Shown here: in pieces, positions 56,083 through 64,000 of the stretch
Layout: each line of letters starts with the position of its first letter
Numbering within the stretch: position 1 is the first letter of the stretch
Program-made: the position numbers and the translations under genes
Assembly (NCBI RefSeq): GCF_016756775.1
Contig: NZ_JAERMU010000009.1
Coordinates: forward strand, 150,712-214,711
Reading direction: 5' to 3'
Length of the DNA stretch: 64,000 bases
From: Dryocola clanedunensis subsp. sulfonylureivorans
GTDB taxonomy: Bacteria; Pseudomonadota; Gammaproteobacteria; Enterobacterales; Enterobacteriaceae
The notes under the pieces: model-generated
What the model was told of the DNA's origin: nothing
Database searches by the model: none
The model's input: only the letters and a program-made list of their open reading frames with translations

Positions 56083-56110
56083 CTTTATAAACTTTGCCTG
56101 CCCGTCGAAG
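56083..56110. other. attR, right island junction
   Basis: Island end CTTTATAAACTTTGCC meets TG at 56099-56100, then dusC resumes CCCGTCGAAG. Joined to the left island end it forms a dyad with arms CTTTATAAACTT and AAGTTTATGAAG (one mismatch) centred on TG. Confidence 0.8.
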
Positions 56111-56740
56111 CTGGTCAACGGCAGCGGCGGTGGCGCGACGCTTTTAAAAGACCCTGAGCTGATTTACCGTGGCGCAAAAGCCATGCGTGAAGCCGTGCCT
56201 GCTGAACTGCCGGTCACGGTGAAAATTCGACTTGGCTGGGACAGCGGCGCGCGCCAGTTTGAAATTGCCGATGCGGTAGAGCAGGCGGGGGCTACGGAAC
56301 TGGTGGTTCACGGGCGGACGAAAGAGGACGGCTACAAAGCGGAGCTGATCAACTGGGCGGCAATCGGCGAAATTCGCCAGCGCCTGACAATTCCGGTCAT
56401 CGCCAACGGCGAAATCTGGGACTGGCAAAGCGCGCAGGATTGTCTGGCAGCAACGGGCTGCGACTCGGTGATGATTGGCCGTGGCGCGCTGAACGTGCCG
56501 AACCTCAGCCGGGTGATCAAGTACCATGAGCCGAGAATGCCGTGGCCGGAGGTCATCAGGCTGCTGCAAAAATACAGCAGGCTGGAGAAGCAGGGTGACA
56601 CAGGGCTGTATCACGTTGCGCGCATCAAGCAGTGGCTGGGGTATTTACGCAAAGAGTACGCGGAAGCGACGGGCTTATTTGCTGAAATCCGCACGCTGAA
56701 GCATTCGGCGGATATCGCACGGGTGATTGGAAAACTTTAA
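56101..56740 (+). pseudogene. dusC: dusC 3' part, cut off from its start
   Basis: Codons 98 (third base) to 310 of the original dusC, in frame from [12 protein letters not shown] to the stop. It contains [27 protein letters not shown] and GRGALNVPN. An internal ATG at 56183 could start a 185-residue fragment, but it would lack the flavin-barrel start and the catalytic Cys. It is GC-rich like the chromosome, unlike the island copy. Confidence 0.95.
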
Positions 56741-56769
56741 TTTTTGGTGGATGGCGCTGTACCCGCCCC

Positions 56770-56799
56770 GTAGGTCGGATAAGCGCAGCGTCATCCGAC
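56770..56799. repeat. REP sequence after dusC
   Basis: GTAGGTCGGATAAGCGCAGC followed by GTCATCCGAC, a repetitive extragenic palindrome. It is followed by degenerate CCGACATT repeats to about 56830. Confidence 0.8.
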
Positions 56800-56839
56800 A
56801 TTTAATCCGACATTCCAACCGACATTCCATCCGGCAAGA

Positions 56840-57736
56840 TTACCCCACCAAACGCTTTATAAACCCCCGAACCCACATCAGCGCCGCGTCGCTGTTGTGG
56901 CGCTGATGCCATAACAATGCCACTTCCAACGGCGCGACCGGCAGCGGTACCGGGCTGGATTTCAGGCCCCATGTCTGCTGCCAGCTCTCGCTTAACCCCT
57001 GCGGCACTGTTGCCAGTGCGGGCATCTGCATCAGCAGGCCCGGCAGGGCGGCGAAGTGCGGCGTGGTATAGCAAACCTCTCTTTTCTGGCCCTGCTTCGC
57101 CAGCAGCGTATCGATATGGCTGCTGGTGGCGATATGCTCCTGTTCCGTCCAGGTTTCAGCCGTCAGGGGACCTGCCAGGGATAGCTGTAAAGGATGCCAC
57201 AGCGTAGCAAACTCCATCTGCGTCAGGATTTCGCGCTCCATCCAGCGGGCAGACAGGTTGGCAACGCTTATCGCCATATCTAGATCGCCGCCCTCAAGGC
57301 GCTGCGCATCGGTAAAGGGATCGCTGGCTACCACGTTCAGGTGAACGCCGGGTGCTGCTTCGCGCAGGGCCGGCACCAGGCGCGGCATCAGCCACATTTC
57401 CACCCAGTCGGTCATGCCGATGGTGACGGTCACCTTCGCGCTGACAGGATTAAATTCGGCCTGCTGGAACAGCGCGCTTTGCAGCTGCTCAAGCAGCGGC
57501 ATCAGTTCGGTGTGTAATTCTGTTGCGCGGGCGGTGGGCTGCATCCGGTGACCGCTACGAATAAACAGCGGGTCGTCGAACATTTCACGCAACCGCGCCA
57601 GAGATCCGCTCACCGCAGGTTGCCCCAGGTGCAGCTTGTCTGCCGCAAGCGAAACGCTTTGTTCGCGAAACAGCACCGCAAACGCAATCAGCAGATTGAG
57701 GTCTATTTTACGAAAATCATTCTCTTTGATAGTCAT
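56840..57736 (-). CDS. LysR-type transcriptional regulator
   Basis: A 298-residue LysR-family regulator. The winged HTH is at about residues 8-66 (RKIDLNLLIAFAVLFREQSV, AADKLHLGQPAVSGSLARLR, DPLFIRSG). The effector domain follows. The type is that of LeuO/NodD-like members with KIDLNLL at the start. ATG at 57736 has GGAGAAAT upstream; the long upstream extension of the frame is not used. No neighbour makes the target obvious; the small yohP gene is next upstream. Confidence 0.9.
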   Translation of the reverse strand: MTIKENDFRKIDLNLLIAFAVLFREQSVSLAADKLHLGQPAVSGSLARLREMFDDPLFIRSGHRMQPTARATELHTELMPLLEQLQSALFQQAEFNPVSAKVTVTIGMTDWVEMWLMPRLVPALREAAPGVHLNVVASDPFTDAQRLEGGDLDMAISVANLSARWMEREILTQMEFATLWHPLQLSLAGPLTAETWTEQEHIATSSHIDTLLAKQGQKREVCYTTPHFAALPGLLMQMPALATVPQGLSESWQQTWGLKSSPVPLPVAPLEVALLWHQRHNSDAALMWVRGFIKRLVG

Positions 57737-57812
57737 TATTTCTCCAATCAATTGGAGTGATAATACTGCCTGAAGGGAGAGGGGACAAGGCCGGATAGTG
57801 CGACAGGATGTT

Positions 57813-57833
57813 GGGTGCCAGCCTTCGGCACCC
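57813..57833 (-). terminator. Hairpin after yohP
   Basis: Stem GGGTGCC/GGCACCC around AGCCTTC, 11 bp past the yohP stop on the minus strand. No T-run, so it is only a possible terminator. Confidence 0.45.
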
Positions 57834-57843
57834 CGTTCACGCT

Positions 57844-57927
57844 TTAGAAAATCATTTTGAATACGCCGGTGACGACCAGTAAGCCAATAATAAAGATGAT
57901 TAGAATTGCCCATAGCAGAATTTTCAT
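57844..57927 (-). CDS. yohP: YohP, 27-residue membrane protein
   Basis: Tiny inner-membrane protein, 27 residues, starting MKILLWAILIIF and ending VVTGVFKMIF, a near match to E. coli YohP. One membrane helix fills the protein. GGGAG lies 7 bp before the ATG. In E. coli, yohP is next to dusC and encodes a stress-induced small protein whose mRNA is targeted to the membrane; the function is unknown. Confidence 0.9.
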   Translation of the reverse strand: MKILLWAILIIFIIGLLVVTGVFKMIF

Positions 57928-58040
57928 TGGTGCTCCCTTATCTAACGGCTTGTGTTTATTGAGTATAGGCAAGGATGCACCGAGCGGGGGGAGTTGCCTC
58001 CCCGTGAACGGAAAAAGTTGAAAAAAAGTTGGGCTGGCAG

Positions 58041-58778
58041 TCAGACGGCGGGCTTGCGGGCGGAAAGCAGAAAGATCATCGGGCGCTCTTTTTCTTCATC
58101 CAGCGCGGGATTAGCGGCGATTTGCTCAGCGTCCGGACCCCATTCGTCCAGCTTTTCGATGACGAAGCCGCTGGCGATAAGCGCGTTAATCCAGGTGGCA
58201 AGTTTGCGGTGCTGCTTCTTCACGCCGTCGGCAAACCAGTTGCTGATGCGCTCGCCCTCCTGCTGGTAATGGTTCACCGGCCAGGATTTTTGCCCGGTCT
58301 GGTCCGCCAGCCAGCCCTGATGCAGCGCGGCGGTGTAAATCGGGTGCTCGGCGGAAAAGACCAGCCTGCCGCCCGGCACCAGCGCATCAAAGATGGTGCT
58401 GAAAAGCGTCGGGATGTTTTCCAGATAGTGCAGCGCCAGCGAACTGTAAAACAGATCGACGCTGGCCGCGGGCAGCTGCAGCTGTTCAAGATCTTCGCGG
58501 CGGTAGACAATCCCGTTGCCTGAAGTCATCTCCTGCGCTTTCTCGAGCATTTTTACCGAGACATCAAGCCCCAGCACTTCTGCGGCGCCCTGGTCGCGCG
58601 CATAGCGACAAAACCAGCCGTAGCCGCAGCCCAAATCCACCACGTTCTTACCTTTCAGCTCAGGCAGCAGTTTTTGCATGGTTGCCCATTCCGGCGCGCC
58701 GTCCAGCCCTTTAATCGAGCGGTCGAGCGTAGCGTAACCTGCAAAAAAGGCCGGGTTGTCGTAGATATTCTGTGTCAT
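58041..58778 (-). CDS. Class I SAM-dependent methyltransferase
   Basis: A 245-residue cytosolic methyltransferase. Motif I is VVDLGCGYGWFCRYA (about residues 43-57), the acidic loop is VLGLDVSVKML, and SVDLFYSSLALHYLENI corresponds to motif IV. A post-motif GGRLVFSAEHPIYTA follows. ATG at 58778 has AGGAG 7 bp upstream. The substrate cannot be inferred. It is not in the E. coli dusC-mdtQ interval that I recall. Confidence 0.85.
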   Translation of the reverse strand: MTQNIYDNPAFFAGYATLDRSIKGLDGAPEWATMQKLLPELKGKNVVDLGCGYGWFCRYARDQGAAEVLGLDVSVKMLEKAQEMTSGNGIVYRREDLEQLQLPAASVDLFYSSLALHYLENIPTLFSTIFDALVPGGRLVFSAEHPIYTAALHQGWLADQTGQKSWPVNHYQQEGERISNWFADGVKKQHRKLATWINALIASGFVIEKLDEWGPDAEQIAANPALDEEKERPMIFLLSARKPAV

Positions 58779-58870
58779 TGCCACTCCTGTCTGCATGGCC
58801 TTAATTGGCAACGCAAGTGTAGTGGAGTGCAGGGAGAGAGGAAAGCCGGTTGGTGTTTTGGCGTGATGTT

Positions 58871-58966
58871 ATGCAATGGGAAAAATTAGTTAAATATTGG
58901 ATTGAATTTGTTATCGCATTGAGTGTGTTATTTATCAGTTTTATGGTTCGTAACCAATTAATTTAA
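58871..58966 (+). CDS. Possible 31-residue membrane peptide
   Basis: Short frame starting MQWEKLVKYW, then a hydrophobic stretch IEFVIALSVLFISFMV and a charged end VRNQLI. The layout fits a single-helix small protein. The ribosome site is poor and no homologue is known to me, so it may be chance. The rest of the gap 58779-59084 is AT-rich with no other feature. Confidence 0.3.
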   Translation: MQWEKLVKYWIEFVIALSVLFISFMVRNQLI

Positions 58967-59084
58967 AAATAAATTATTTCTATCTATTTTTCTTCTTTTC
59001 TGGGTGTGGATTGCCACGGTTTCCTAAAAAATACTGTGTCGATTTGCGTACTCTATGACCTTCCTTTCTTATTTCTGGCTGACT

Positions 59085-60518
59085 ATGACTTCCTCACGTT
59101 TCCCACTGGCGGCGCTCGGCGTAGCGCTGTCGTTTGCTCTTTCTGGCTGCGCGCTCATGCACAAAGACGATGCTGAACTGGCACAAAAAGTTCCGGCACA
59201 ACAGATCGAGACGGCTTTACCTCCTGCGCTGGCTCACGGCTGGCCGGGATCGGGCTGGTGGCGAAACTATCACGACCCGCAGCTCGACCAGCTGGTCAGC
59301 CAGGCGCTGAAAGGCTCGCCGGATCTGGCTATCGTCCAGCAGCGCATCAGGCTTGCTCAGGCTCAGGCAAAAATGGCGGAATCCAATGGCGGGCCGCAGA
59401 TGGATTTCTCGGCGGATGTTGAGCGTCAGAAAATGTCTGCTGAAGGGTTGATGGGGCCGTTTGCCTACACCGATCCGGCTTCGGGCACCACCGGGCCTTA
59501 TTATACCAACGGGACTTTTGGCCTGACCGCGGGCTGGGATTTGGATTTGTGGGGGAAAAACCGCGCGGAAGTCGAATCCAGAGTAGGTGCAATGAAAGCC
59601 AAACAGGCTGAACTGGCACAGGCCCAGCAGGTTATTTCGGCGAGCGTCGTCCGTCTGTACTGGGATATGCAAACGCTGCTGGCCTTGCAGGACGTTCTAC
59701 AGCAAACCCTGAAGGCCGAGCAGAACATCGTCAACGTTGACACTCAGCTATACCAGCAGGGAATTAACTCTTCGGTGGAAGGGGTGGAAACGCACATCGA
59801 TTTCGCGAAAACCCAGCAGCAGCTGGATGATTTAAGCGGGCGCATGAGCATTGTTAATGCGCAGCTGAAAGCCATTGTTGGCGACCAGCCGGTGCCGGTG
59901 CTTGCGCGTAAGCCGCTGCCGGATGTGAAAGAGCAGCTGCCGACCACGCTGGGTTATGAGCTGCTGGCCCGCCGTCCTGATTTGCAGGAAGCACACTGGT
60001 ATATCGAATCTTCTTTAAGCAGCGTGGATGCGGCTAAAGCTGCGTTCTACCCGGACGTTAACCTGACGGCCTTCCTGCAAAACGACGCCCTGCACTTAAG
60101 CGACCTCTTCCGGGGCTCTGCGCAACAAATGGGCGTCGTAGGCGGGTTGACGCTGCCAATCTTCGATAGCGGTCGCCTGAATGCTAACCTCGATATCGTG
60201 CGCGCCCAGAGCAACCTCTCCATTGCCAGCTATAACAAAGCGGTGGTCAGCGCGGTAGATGACGTTGAGAAAGCAGCCAGCCAGATGACGGCGCTGGCGG
60301 CGGAAAATCAGCATCAGCAGGCTGTTCTGAAAGGAACCCAAAAACTTAAAACGCTGGCCAGCGCACGCTACAAGGCCGGGCTGATTTCTGGTGCCCGCCT
60401 TAGCGCGGCGACCCTGCCAGACCTGTCCGAGCAGGCCAAAGCTATTCAGCTTCACGGTCAGTGGCTGAATGCGGACGTGCAGCTCATCAGCGCGCTGGGC
60501 GGCGGCTACAAGGCGTAA
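59085..60518 (+). CDS. mdtQ: Outer-membrane efflux lipoprotein MdtQ
   Basis: TolC/OprM-type outer-membrane channel of 477 residues. The signal peptide ends with lipobox LSGC. Paired repeats of the family are visible (LALQDVLQQTLKAEQN, LPTTLGYELLARRPDLQEAH, ASYNKAVVSAVDDVEKAASQ). It matches E. coli MdtQ throughout, including FSADMERQKMSAEGLMGPF-like sequence. As I recall mdtQ is a pseudogene in E. coli K-12; here it is intact. No inner-membrane pump is adjacent. ATG at 59085 gives a normal signal peptide. Confidence 0.93.
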   Translation: MTSSRFPLAALGVALSFALSGCALMHKDDAELAQKVPAQQIETALPPALAHGWPGSGWWRNYHDPQLDQLVSQALKGSPDLAIVQQRIRLAQAQAKMAESNGGPQMDFSADVERQKMSAEGLMGPFAYTDPASGTTGPYYTNGTFGLTAGWDLDLWGKNRAEVESRVGAMKAKQAELAQAQQVISASVVRLYWDMQTLLALQDVLQQTLKAEQNIVNVDTQLYQQGINSSVEGVETHIDFAKTQQQLDDLSGRMSIVNAQLKAIVGDQPVPVLARKPLPDVKEQLPTTLGYELLARRPDLQEAHWYIESSLSSVDAAKAAFYPDVNLTAFLQNDALHLSDLFRGSAQQMGVVGGLTLPIFDSGRLNANLDIVRAQSNLSIASYNKAVVSAVDDVEKAASQMTALAAENQHQQAVLKGTQKLKTLASARYKAGLISGARLSAATLPDLSEQAKAIQLHGQWLNADVQLISALGGGYKA

Positions 60519-60587
60519 TAGCAGGATCGGCGAAACATCCGCCACCTCCTATACTTACTTTTCGTGTAAGGCATGCAGGAGTTGGTG

Positions 60588-61361
60588 ATGGGCACGGCAA
60601 ACAAAGTTGTCATCGTAACGGCGTCGGATTCTGGGATCGGCAAAAAATGCGCGCTGATGCTGGCTGAACAGGGTTACGACGTAGGGATTACCTGGCATTC
60701 TGACGAGCAGGGCGCGCAGGAAACCGCCCGCGAGGTACGGGGTCTGGGGCGGCGGGCCGAAACCGTCCAGCTGGATCTCAGCAATCTTCCCGATGGAGCA
60801 AAAGGCATCGACGAGCTTATTACCCGCTTCGGGCGTATCGATGCGCTGGTCAACAACGCAGGGGCGATGAGCAAAAGTCCGTTCCTGGACGTCACGCTTG
60901 AAGAGTGGCGCAAGCTGTTTACCGTTGATGTAGACGGCGCGTTCTTATGTTCGCAAAAAGCCGCCCGGGCGATGGTCCAACAGGGCAGCGGCGGGCGAAT
61001 TATCAATATCACCTCCGTTCATGAACACACCCCTCTGCCGGAAGCCAGCGCCTATACCGCAGCAAAACACGCTCTGGGCGGGCTGACAAAATCAATGGCC
61101 ATGGAGCTGGTGCACCACAACATTCTGGTCAATGCCGTGGCGCCCGGTGCTATTGCCACGCCGATGAACGATATGAAAGAAGGTGACGGGAAGCAGGGGG
61201 AACTGCCGTCCGTGCCCCTTGGTCGTTTTGGCGAGACTCAGGAAGTGGCAAGCCTGGTCGCCTGGCTGTGCTCTGAACATGCCAGCTACACCACCGGACA
61301 GTCGTTTATCGTCGACGGGGGATTTATGTTCGCCAACCCCCATTTCAAACCGAAAGGCTAA
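60588..61361 (+). CDS. yohF: SDR-family oxidoreductase YohF
   Basis: A 257-residue short-chain dehydrogenase. Cofactor loop TASDSGIGK, NNAGA, catalytic Ser in ITSVHEH, and YTAAK. C-terminal TTGQSFIVDGGF is typical. It matches E. coli YohF (acetoin dehydrogenase-like, substrate unproven). ATG at 60588 has GGAG 7 bp upstream. It overlaps the convergent yohD gene by 4 bp. Confidence 0.93.
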   Translation: MGTANKVVIVTASDSGIGKKCALMLAEQGYDVGITWHSDEQGAQETAREVRGLGRRAETVQLDLSNLPDGAKGIDELITRFGRIDALVNNAGAMSKSPFLDVTLEEWRKLFTVDVDGAFLCSQKAARAMVQQGSGGRIINITSVHEHTPLPEASAYTAAKHALGGLTKSMAMELVHHNILVNAVAPGAIATPMNDMKEGDGKQGELPSVPLGRFGETQEVASLVAWLCSEHASYTTGQSFIVDGGFMFANPHFKPKG

Positions 61362-61927
61362 TCGGCCTCTTTGCTTTCGCGGCGCTTGAACCAGTAGCGT
61401 GCAAGCCACACAAGTGCAACCACGATAACCAGCCAAATCCAGTGTTTCACGTGCTGGTTAAGCGTATGCAGCCACGGCGCAATCACTTCGCCGCCGACAT
61501 AGCCCAGAGAGGTGAACAAGATCGCCCAGATCAGCGCGCCAACGATATTCAGCGGCAGGAAGATTTTCGGCGGCAGGCGGCTGGCCCCAATTAAGATCGG
61601 CCCGATTATTCGAAAGCCGTACATAAAGCGGGAGCCAATCACAAACAGGTAAGGGTGGCGGTTGATGAGCTTTTGCGCTTTGGTGATTTTCTTCTGATGC
61701 TTTTTAAAGCGGGCCAGTAGAGTTCCGCCAAAGCGCCGTCCCACCAGATAGAGCAGCTGATCGCCAATCATGCCGCCGAGGGCGACAGAAATCACGACCA
61801 GCGGGAATTTCAGCAGACCCTGATGGGCCACCACACCGCCGAGTAATGTTATTGTTTCCCCTTCCGCCATGCTGCCCACAACCAGCGCGGCGTAACCATA
61901 ATGCTCAATTAAGCTGTTGATATCCAT
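61358..61927 (-). CDS. yohD: DedA-family membrane protein YohD
   Basis: A 189-residue SNARE-associated/DedA protein with four to five helices. Characteristic segments are GGMIGDQLLYLVGRRFGG and SRFMYGFRIIGPILIGASR. DedA members take part in lipid carrier recycling and membrane homeostasis. Matches E. coli YohD (192 aa). The C-terminal helix ends in a basic tail WFKRRESKEAD. Confidence 0.93.
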   Translation of the reverse strand: MDINSLIEHYGYAALVVGSMAEGETITLLGGVVAHQGLLKFPLVVISVALGGMIGDQLLYLVGRRFGGTLLARFKKHQKKITKAQKLINRHPYLFVIGSRFMYGFRIIGPILIGASRLPPKIFLPLNIVGALIWAILFTSLGYVGGEVIAPWLHTLNQHVKHWIWLVIVVALVWLARYWFKRRESKEAD

Positions 61928-62094
61928 CAGGCTCAGTCAGTTTCCTTTTTTCTAAAACCCTTTAAGCATACAACCCTGAGCCTGACTCGCGTCTCAACGG
62001 GGCAGATATTTTTAATTGATTAAAAAACAATCCGCCGCTGTCGATTATAATTAAGGCACTGCTCACACCGCGGATTTACATGACAGGAGGCCTT

Positions 62095-62682
62095 ATGAAC
62101 CATGTCTGGGGACTGCTTTCCCATCCCAATCGTGAAATGCAGGAAATTAAGCGCGAGAACGAAACCGTCTCGCATCATTACACCCACCACGTTTTGATTA
62201 TGGCGGCCATCCCGGTGATTTGCGCTTTTATCGGCACCACGCAAATCGGCTGGAATTTCGGTGATGGCACCTTTGTTCAACTCTCAATGTTCACCGGTTT
62301 TTATCTCGGCGTACTGTTCTACGCGCTGATGCTGGCAGGCGTGGCCGTGATGGGCCGCGTCATCTGGTGGATGGCGAGGAACTATCCGCGGCGTCCCTCG
62401 CTTGCGCGCTGTATGGTCTTTGCGGGGTATGTGGCAACACCGCTGTTCTTAAGCGGCATTGTGGCACTCTACCCGCTGGTCTGGTTATGCGTGCTGGTGG
62501 GGGCGGTGGCCCTTATCTACACGGGCTACCTGCTTTACGTCGGCGTGCCTGACTTCCTGGGTATCGACAAAGATGAGGGGATGAGCTTCTCTGGCTCGAC
62601 GCTGGCCATTGGCGTACTGGTGCTGGAAGTGCTGCTGGCCCTGGCGGTGATTCTCTGGGGTTATGGGTATAGACTCTTCTGA
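62095..62682 (+). CDS. yohC: Yip1-domain inner-membrane protein YohC
   Basis: A 195-residue membrane protein with five predicted helices, same length as E. coli YohC and very similar (HHYTHHVLIMAAIPVICAF, GYVATPLFLSGIVALYPL). Function unknown. ATG at 62095 has GGAGG 7 bp upstream and matches the E. coli start. Confidence 0.93.
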   Translation: MNHVWGLLSHPNREMQEIKRENETVSHHYTHHVLIMAAIPVICAFIGTTQIGWNFGDGTFVQLSMFTGFYLGVLFYALMLAGVAVMGRVIWWMARNYPRRPSLARCMVFAGYVATPLFLSGIVALYPLVWLCVLVGAVALIYTGYLLYVGVPDFLGIDKDEGMSFSGSTLAIGVLVLEVLLALAVILWGYGYRLF

Positions 62683-62831
62683 GTCTTAACCGTCTTATAA
62701 ATGATTACGATTCTCCTGTAGCGGTTTTCCGGGGCGCCAGAGTATGATGCTGGCGCCCCGTTCATTTCATTCACCACGTGAACAAGAGCAGTGGCAACAT
62801 CACATAACTGAATAATCACAGAAGCGTTACC

Positions 62832-63776
62832 ATGCCGACTAAAATCCGTCTCTCGTTGTTCAGCCTTGCGCTGATGATAACCGTGCCTCTGGCACCGCAG
62901 GCTTATGCGAGCAAAACCGTGAGTCAGGCGTCCAGCGCCGGGCAAGAGATTGCCTCCGGTAGCGCCATGATTGTCGATCTGCAGAGCAACAAAGTTTTAT
63001 ATTCCAGCCATCCTGACCTTGTCCGTCCGATTGCTTCGATCACCAAATTAATGACGGCTATGGTCGTGCTGGATGCTCATCTACCGATGGATGAGATGCT
63101 GAGTGTCGATATCAGCCATACGCCGGAAATGAAGGGCGTCTATTCCCGCGTGCGCCTGAACAGCAAAATCAGCCGTGAAAATATGATGCTGCTGGCGCTG
63201 ATGTCGTCAGAAAACCGTGCGGCGGCAAGCCTCGCGCATCATTATCCTGGCGGCTATGACGCGTTTATCCGTGCGATGAATGCGAAAGCGAAATCTCTGG
63301 GCATGACGCATACTCGCTATGTGGAGCCAACGGGCCTGTCTATCGATAACGTGTCCACGGCGCGGGATCTCAGCAAAATGCTGATGGCAACCAAACAGTA
63401 TCCGCTGCTGGGTCAGCTCAGCACCACGAAAGAAGATATGGCGACCTTCAGCAACCCGCCGTACACGCTGCCGTTCCGTAATACCAACCATCTGGTGTAT
63501 CGCAAAAACTGGAACATTCAGCTGACGAAAACGGGCTTTACCAACAACGCCGGTCATTGCCTGGTGATGCGCACGATGATTAACAACCGTCCGGTGTCGC
63601 TGGTGGTGCTGGATGCGTTCGGGAAATATACCCATTTTGCAGATGCCAATCGCCTGCGCAACTGGATGGAAACGGGCAAGATAACCCCGGTACCTTCTTC
63701 CGCGCTGGCCTACAAAAAGCAGAAAGCAGCGCAGATGGCGAGTAATTCAGTGGTGGATGATTCGCAGGCAGACTAA
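62832..63776 (+). CDS. pbpG: D-alanyl-D-alanine endopeptidase (PBP7)
   Basis: Periplasmic low-molecular-weight penicillin-binding protein that cuts DD-crosslinks in peptidoglycan. The 314 residues start with a signal peptide ([20 protein letters not shown], cleavage after AYA). Catalytic motifs are SITK, SSEN and KTG (LTKTGFTN). Matches E. coli PbpG. Confidence 0.96.
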   Translation: MPTKIRLSLFSLALMITVPLAPQAYASKTVSQASSAGQEIASGSAMIVDLQSNKVLYSSHPDLVRPIASITKLMTAMVVLDAHLPMDEMLSVDISHTPEMKGVYSRVRLNSKISRENMMLLALMSSENRAAASLAHHYPGGYDAFIRAMNAKAKSLGMTHTRYVEPTGLSIDNVSTARDLSKMLMATKQYPLLGQLSTTKEDMATFSNPPYTLPFRNTNHLVYRKNWNIQLTKTGFTNNAGHCLVMRTMINNRPVSLVVLDAFGKYTHFADANRLRNWMETGKITPVPSSALAYKKQKAAQMASNSVVDDSQAD

Positions 63777-63826
63777 ATCTTGATGGCTGATGCTTTGCTT
63801 TTCCACCCTACAACATGGCAGTTAAC

Positions 63827-63856
63827 GTAGGTCGGGTAAGCGAAGCGTCATCCGAC
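63827..63856. repeat. REP sequence after pbpG
   Basis: GTAGGTCGGGTAAGCGAAGC followed by GTCATCCGAC, a REP unit like that at 56770. It lies 45 bp from the end of an IS110-family transposase gene. Confidence 0.75.
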
Positions 63857-63900
63857 AATTCCGCATAGCATCGCCGTTCTGGTAGCTACCGTCTTGAACG

Positions 63901-64000
63901 TCAAGCGGTAGCTGCATAATTTTCATCCCATGGCAGGCGTGTTTTAAGCACCCCGAAGCACATGTGCACCAGCTTGCGCATTACTGCACCCAGCGCCGCC
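63901..64000 (-). mobile_element. IS110-family insertion sequence, transposase 3' end (partial)
   Basis: The last 32 residues of a transposase run off the window edge: GAVMRKLVHMCFGVLKTRLP, then WDENYAATA and stop. The MRKLVH...GVLK pattern is the C-terminal helix of IS110/IS1111 transposases. A hairpin AGCTACCG/CGGTAGCT overlaps the stop codon. These elements lack terminal inverted repeats and often sit in REP sequences. The boundary of the element is not determined. Confidence 0.75.

Larger units (their letters stand above)
45610..56100. mobile_element. Integrated island in dusC (large serine recombinase type) with a retron
   Basis: About 10.49 kb of visibly AT-rich DNA splitting dusC. Ends share only the dinucleotide TG, as expected for a large serine recombinase rather than a tyrosine integrase. 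Cargo: an unknown Cys/His protein, an intact dusC, a small ORF, an XRE regulator with operators, two exported proteins, a structured tandem repeat, a small and a large serine recombinase, and a retron (RT, ncRNA, OLD nuclease). No conjugation, replication or capsid genes are seen, so it must move by other means or be fixed. Confidence 0.9.

Noticed and set aside
45610..56100. Prophage
   Set aside because: No capsid, tail, lysis or replication genes; the only phage-like parts are recombinases and an XRE repressor.
56183..56740. Functional shortened DusC from the internal ATG
   Set aside because: Lacks the N-terminal barrel strands and the catalytic Cys; treated as part of the broken gene.

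Overview
The window is chromosomal DNA from an Enterobacteriaceae species, most like the Enterobacter cloacae complex or a near relative (Leclercia, Lelliottia). Gene order follows the E. coli 17-18 minute region almost gene for gene: nadA-pnuC-zitB-ybgS-aroG-gpmA-galMKTE-modF-modE-acrZ-modABC-ybhA-pgl-ybhC-ybhB-bioA/bioBFCD-uvrB-ybhK-moaABCDE-ybhL-ybhN-clsB-ybhPQRSFG-rhlE. Proteins are close to E. coli but clearly diverged. After rhlE the order jumps to what is the 48 minute region in E. coli: dusC-yohP-mdtQ-yohF-yohD-yohC-pbpG. The species call is inferred from gene order and protein similarity only.

The core is densely regulated. Visible sites include a NadR box before nadA, a TyrR box before aroG, a Fur box before gpmA, both gal operators, ModE boxes before modA and moaA, the BirA operator between bioA and bioB, a LexA box before uvrB, and a Moco riboswitch before moaA.

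Accessory content sits in four places. (1) Between bioD and uvrB: a HicA-like small protein with an HTH partner, and an orphan UrtE-like ABC ATPase behind a sigma-54/NtrC-type promoter. (2) After ybhL: a small AT-rich lipoprotein gene where E. coli has ybhM. (3) From 45.61 to 56.10 kb: an AT-rich integrated island of about 10.5 kb. (4) At the right edge: the end of an IS110-family transposase gene next to a REP sequence.

The island is the centrepiece. It splits dusC inside the codon of the catalytic cysteine and carries a complete, recoded dusC of its own. Its genes are an unknown protein with a CoiA-like Cys/His N-terminus, dusC, a small ORF, an XRE repressor, a lipoprotein plus exported protein pair, a small serine recombinase, a large serine recombinase, a retron reverse transcriptase, a retron msr-msd RNA and an OLD-type ATPase-TOPRIM nuclease. 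Joining the two ends in silico restores the dusC reading frame and builds an attP-like dyad centred on TG. The last three parts form a complete retron of the OLD-effector class. The RNA lies between effector and RT, with its a1 arm inside the last codons of the effector gene. The XRE repressor sits beside four dyad operators arranged as two pairs, each with the same 33-bp centre spacing.

A second unexpected feature is a 139-bp interspersed repeat found three times (after aroG, acrZ and rhlE). All copies are exactly the same length, each sits at a rho-independent terminator, and the terminator stem-loop is duplicated on both sides. The copies show paired compensatory changes in their main hairpin.
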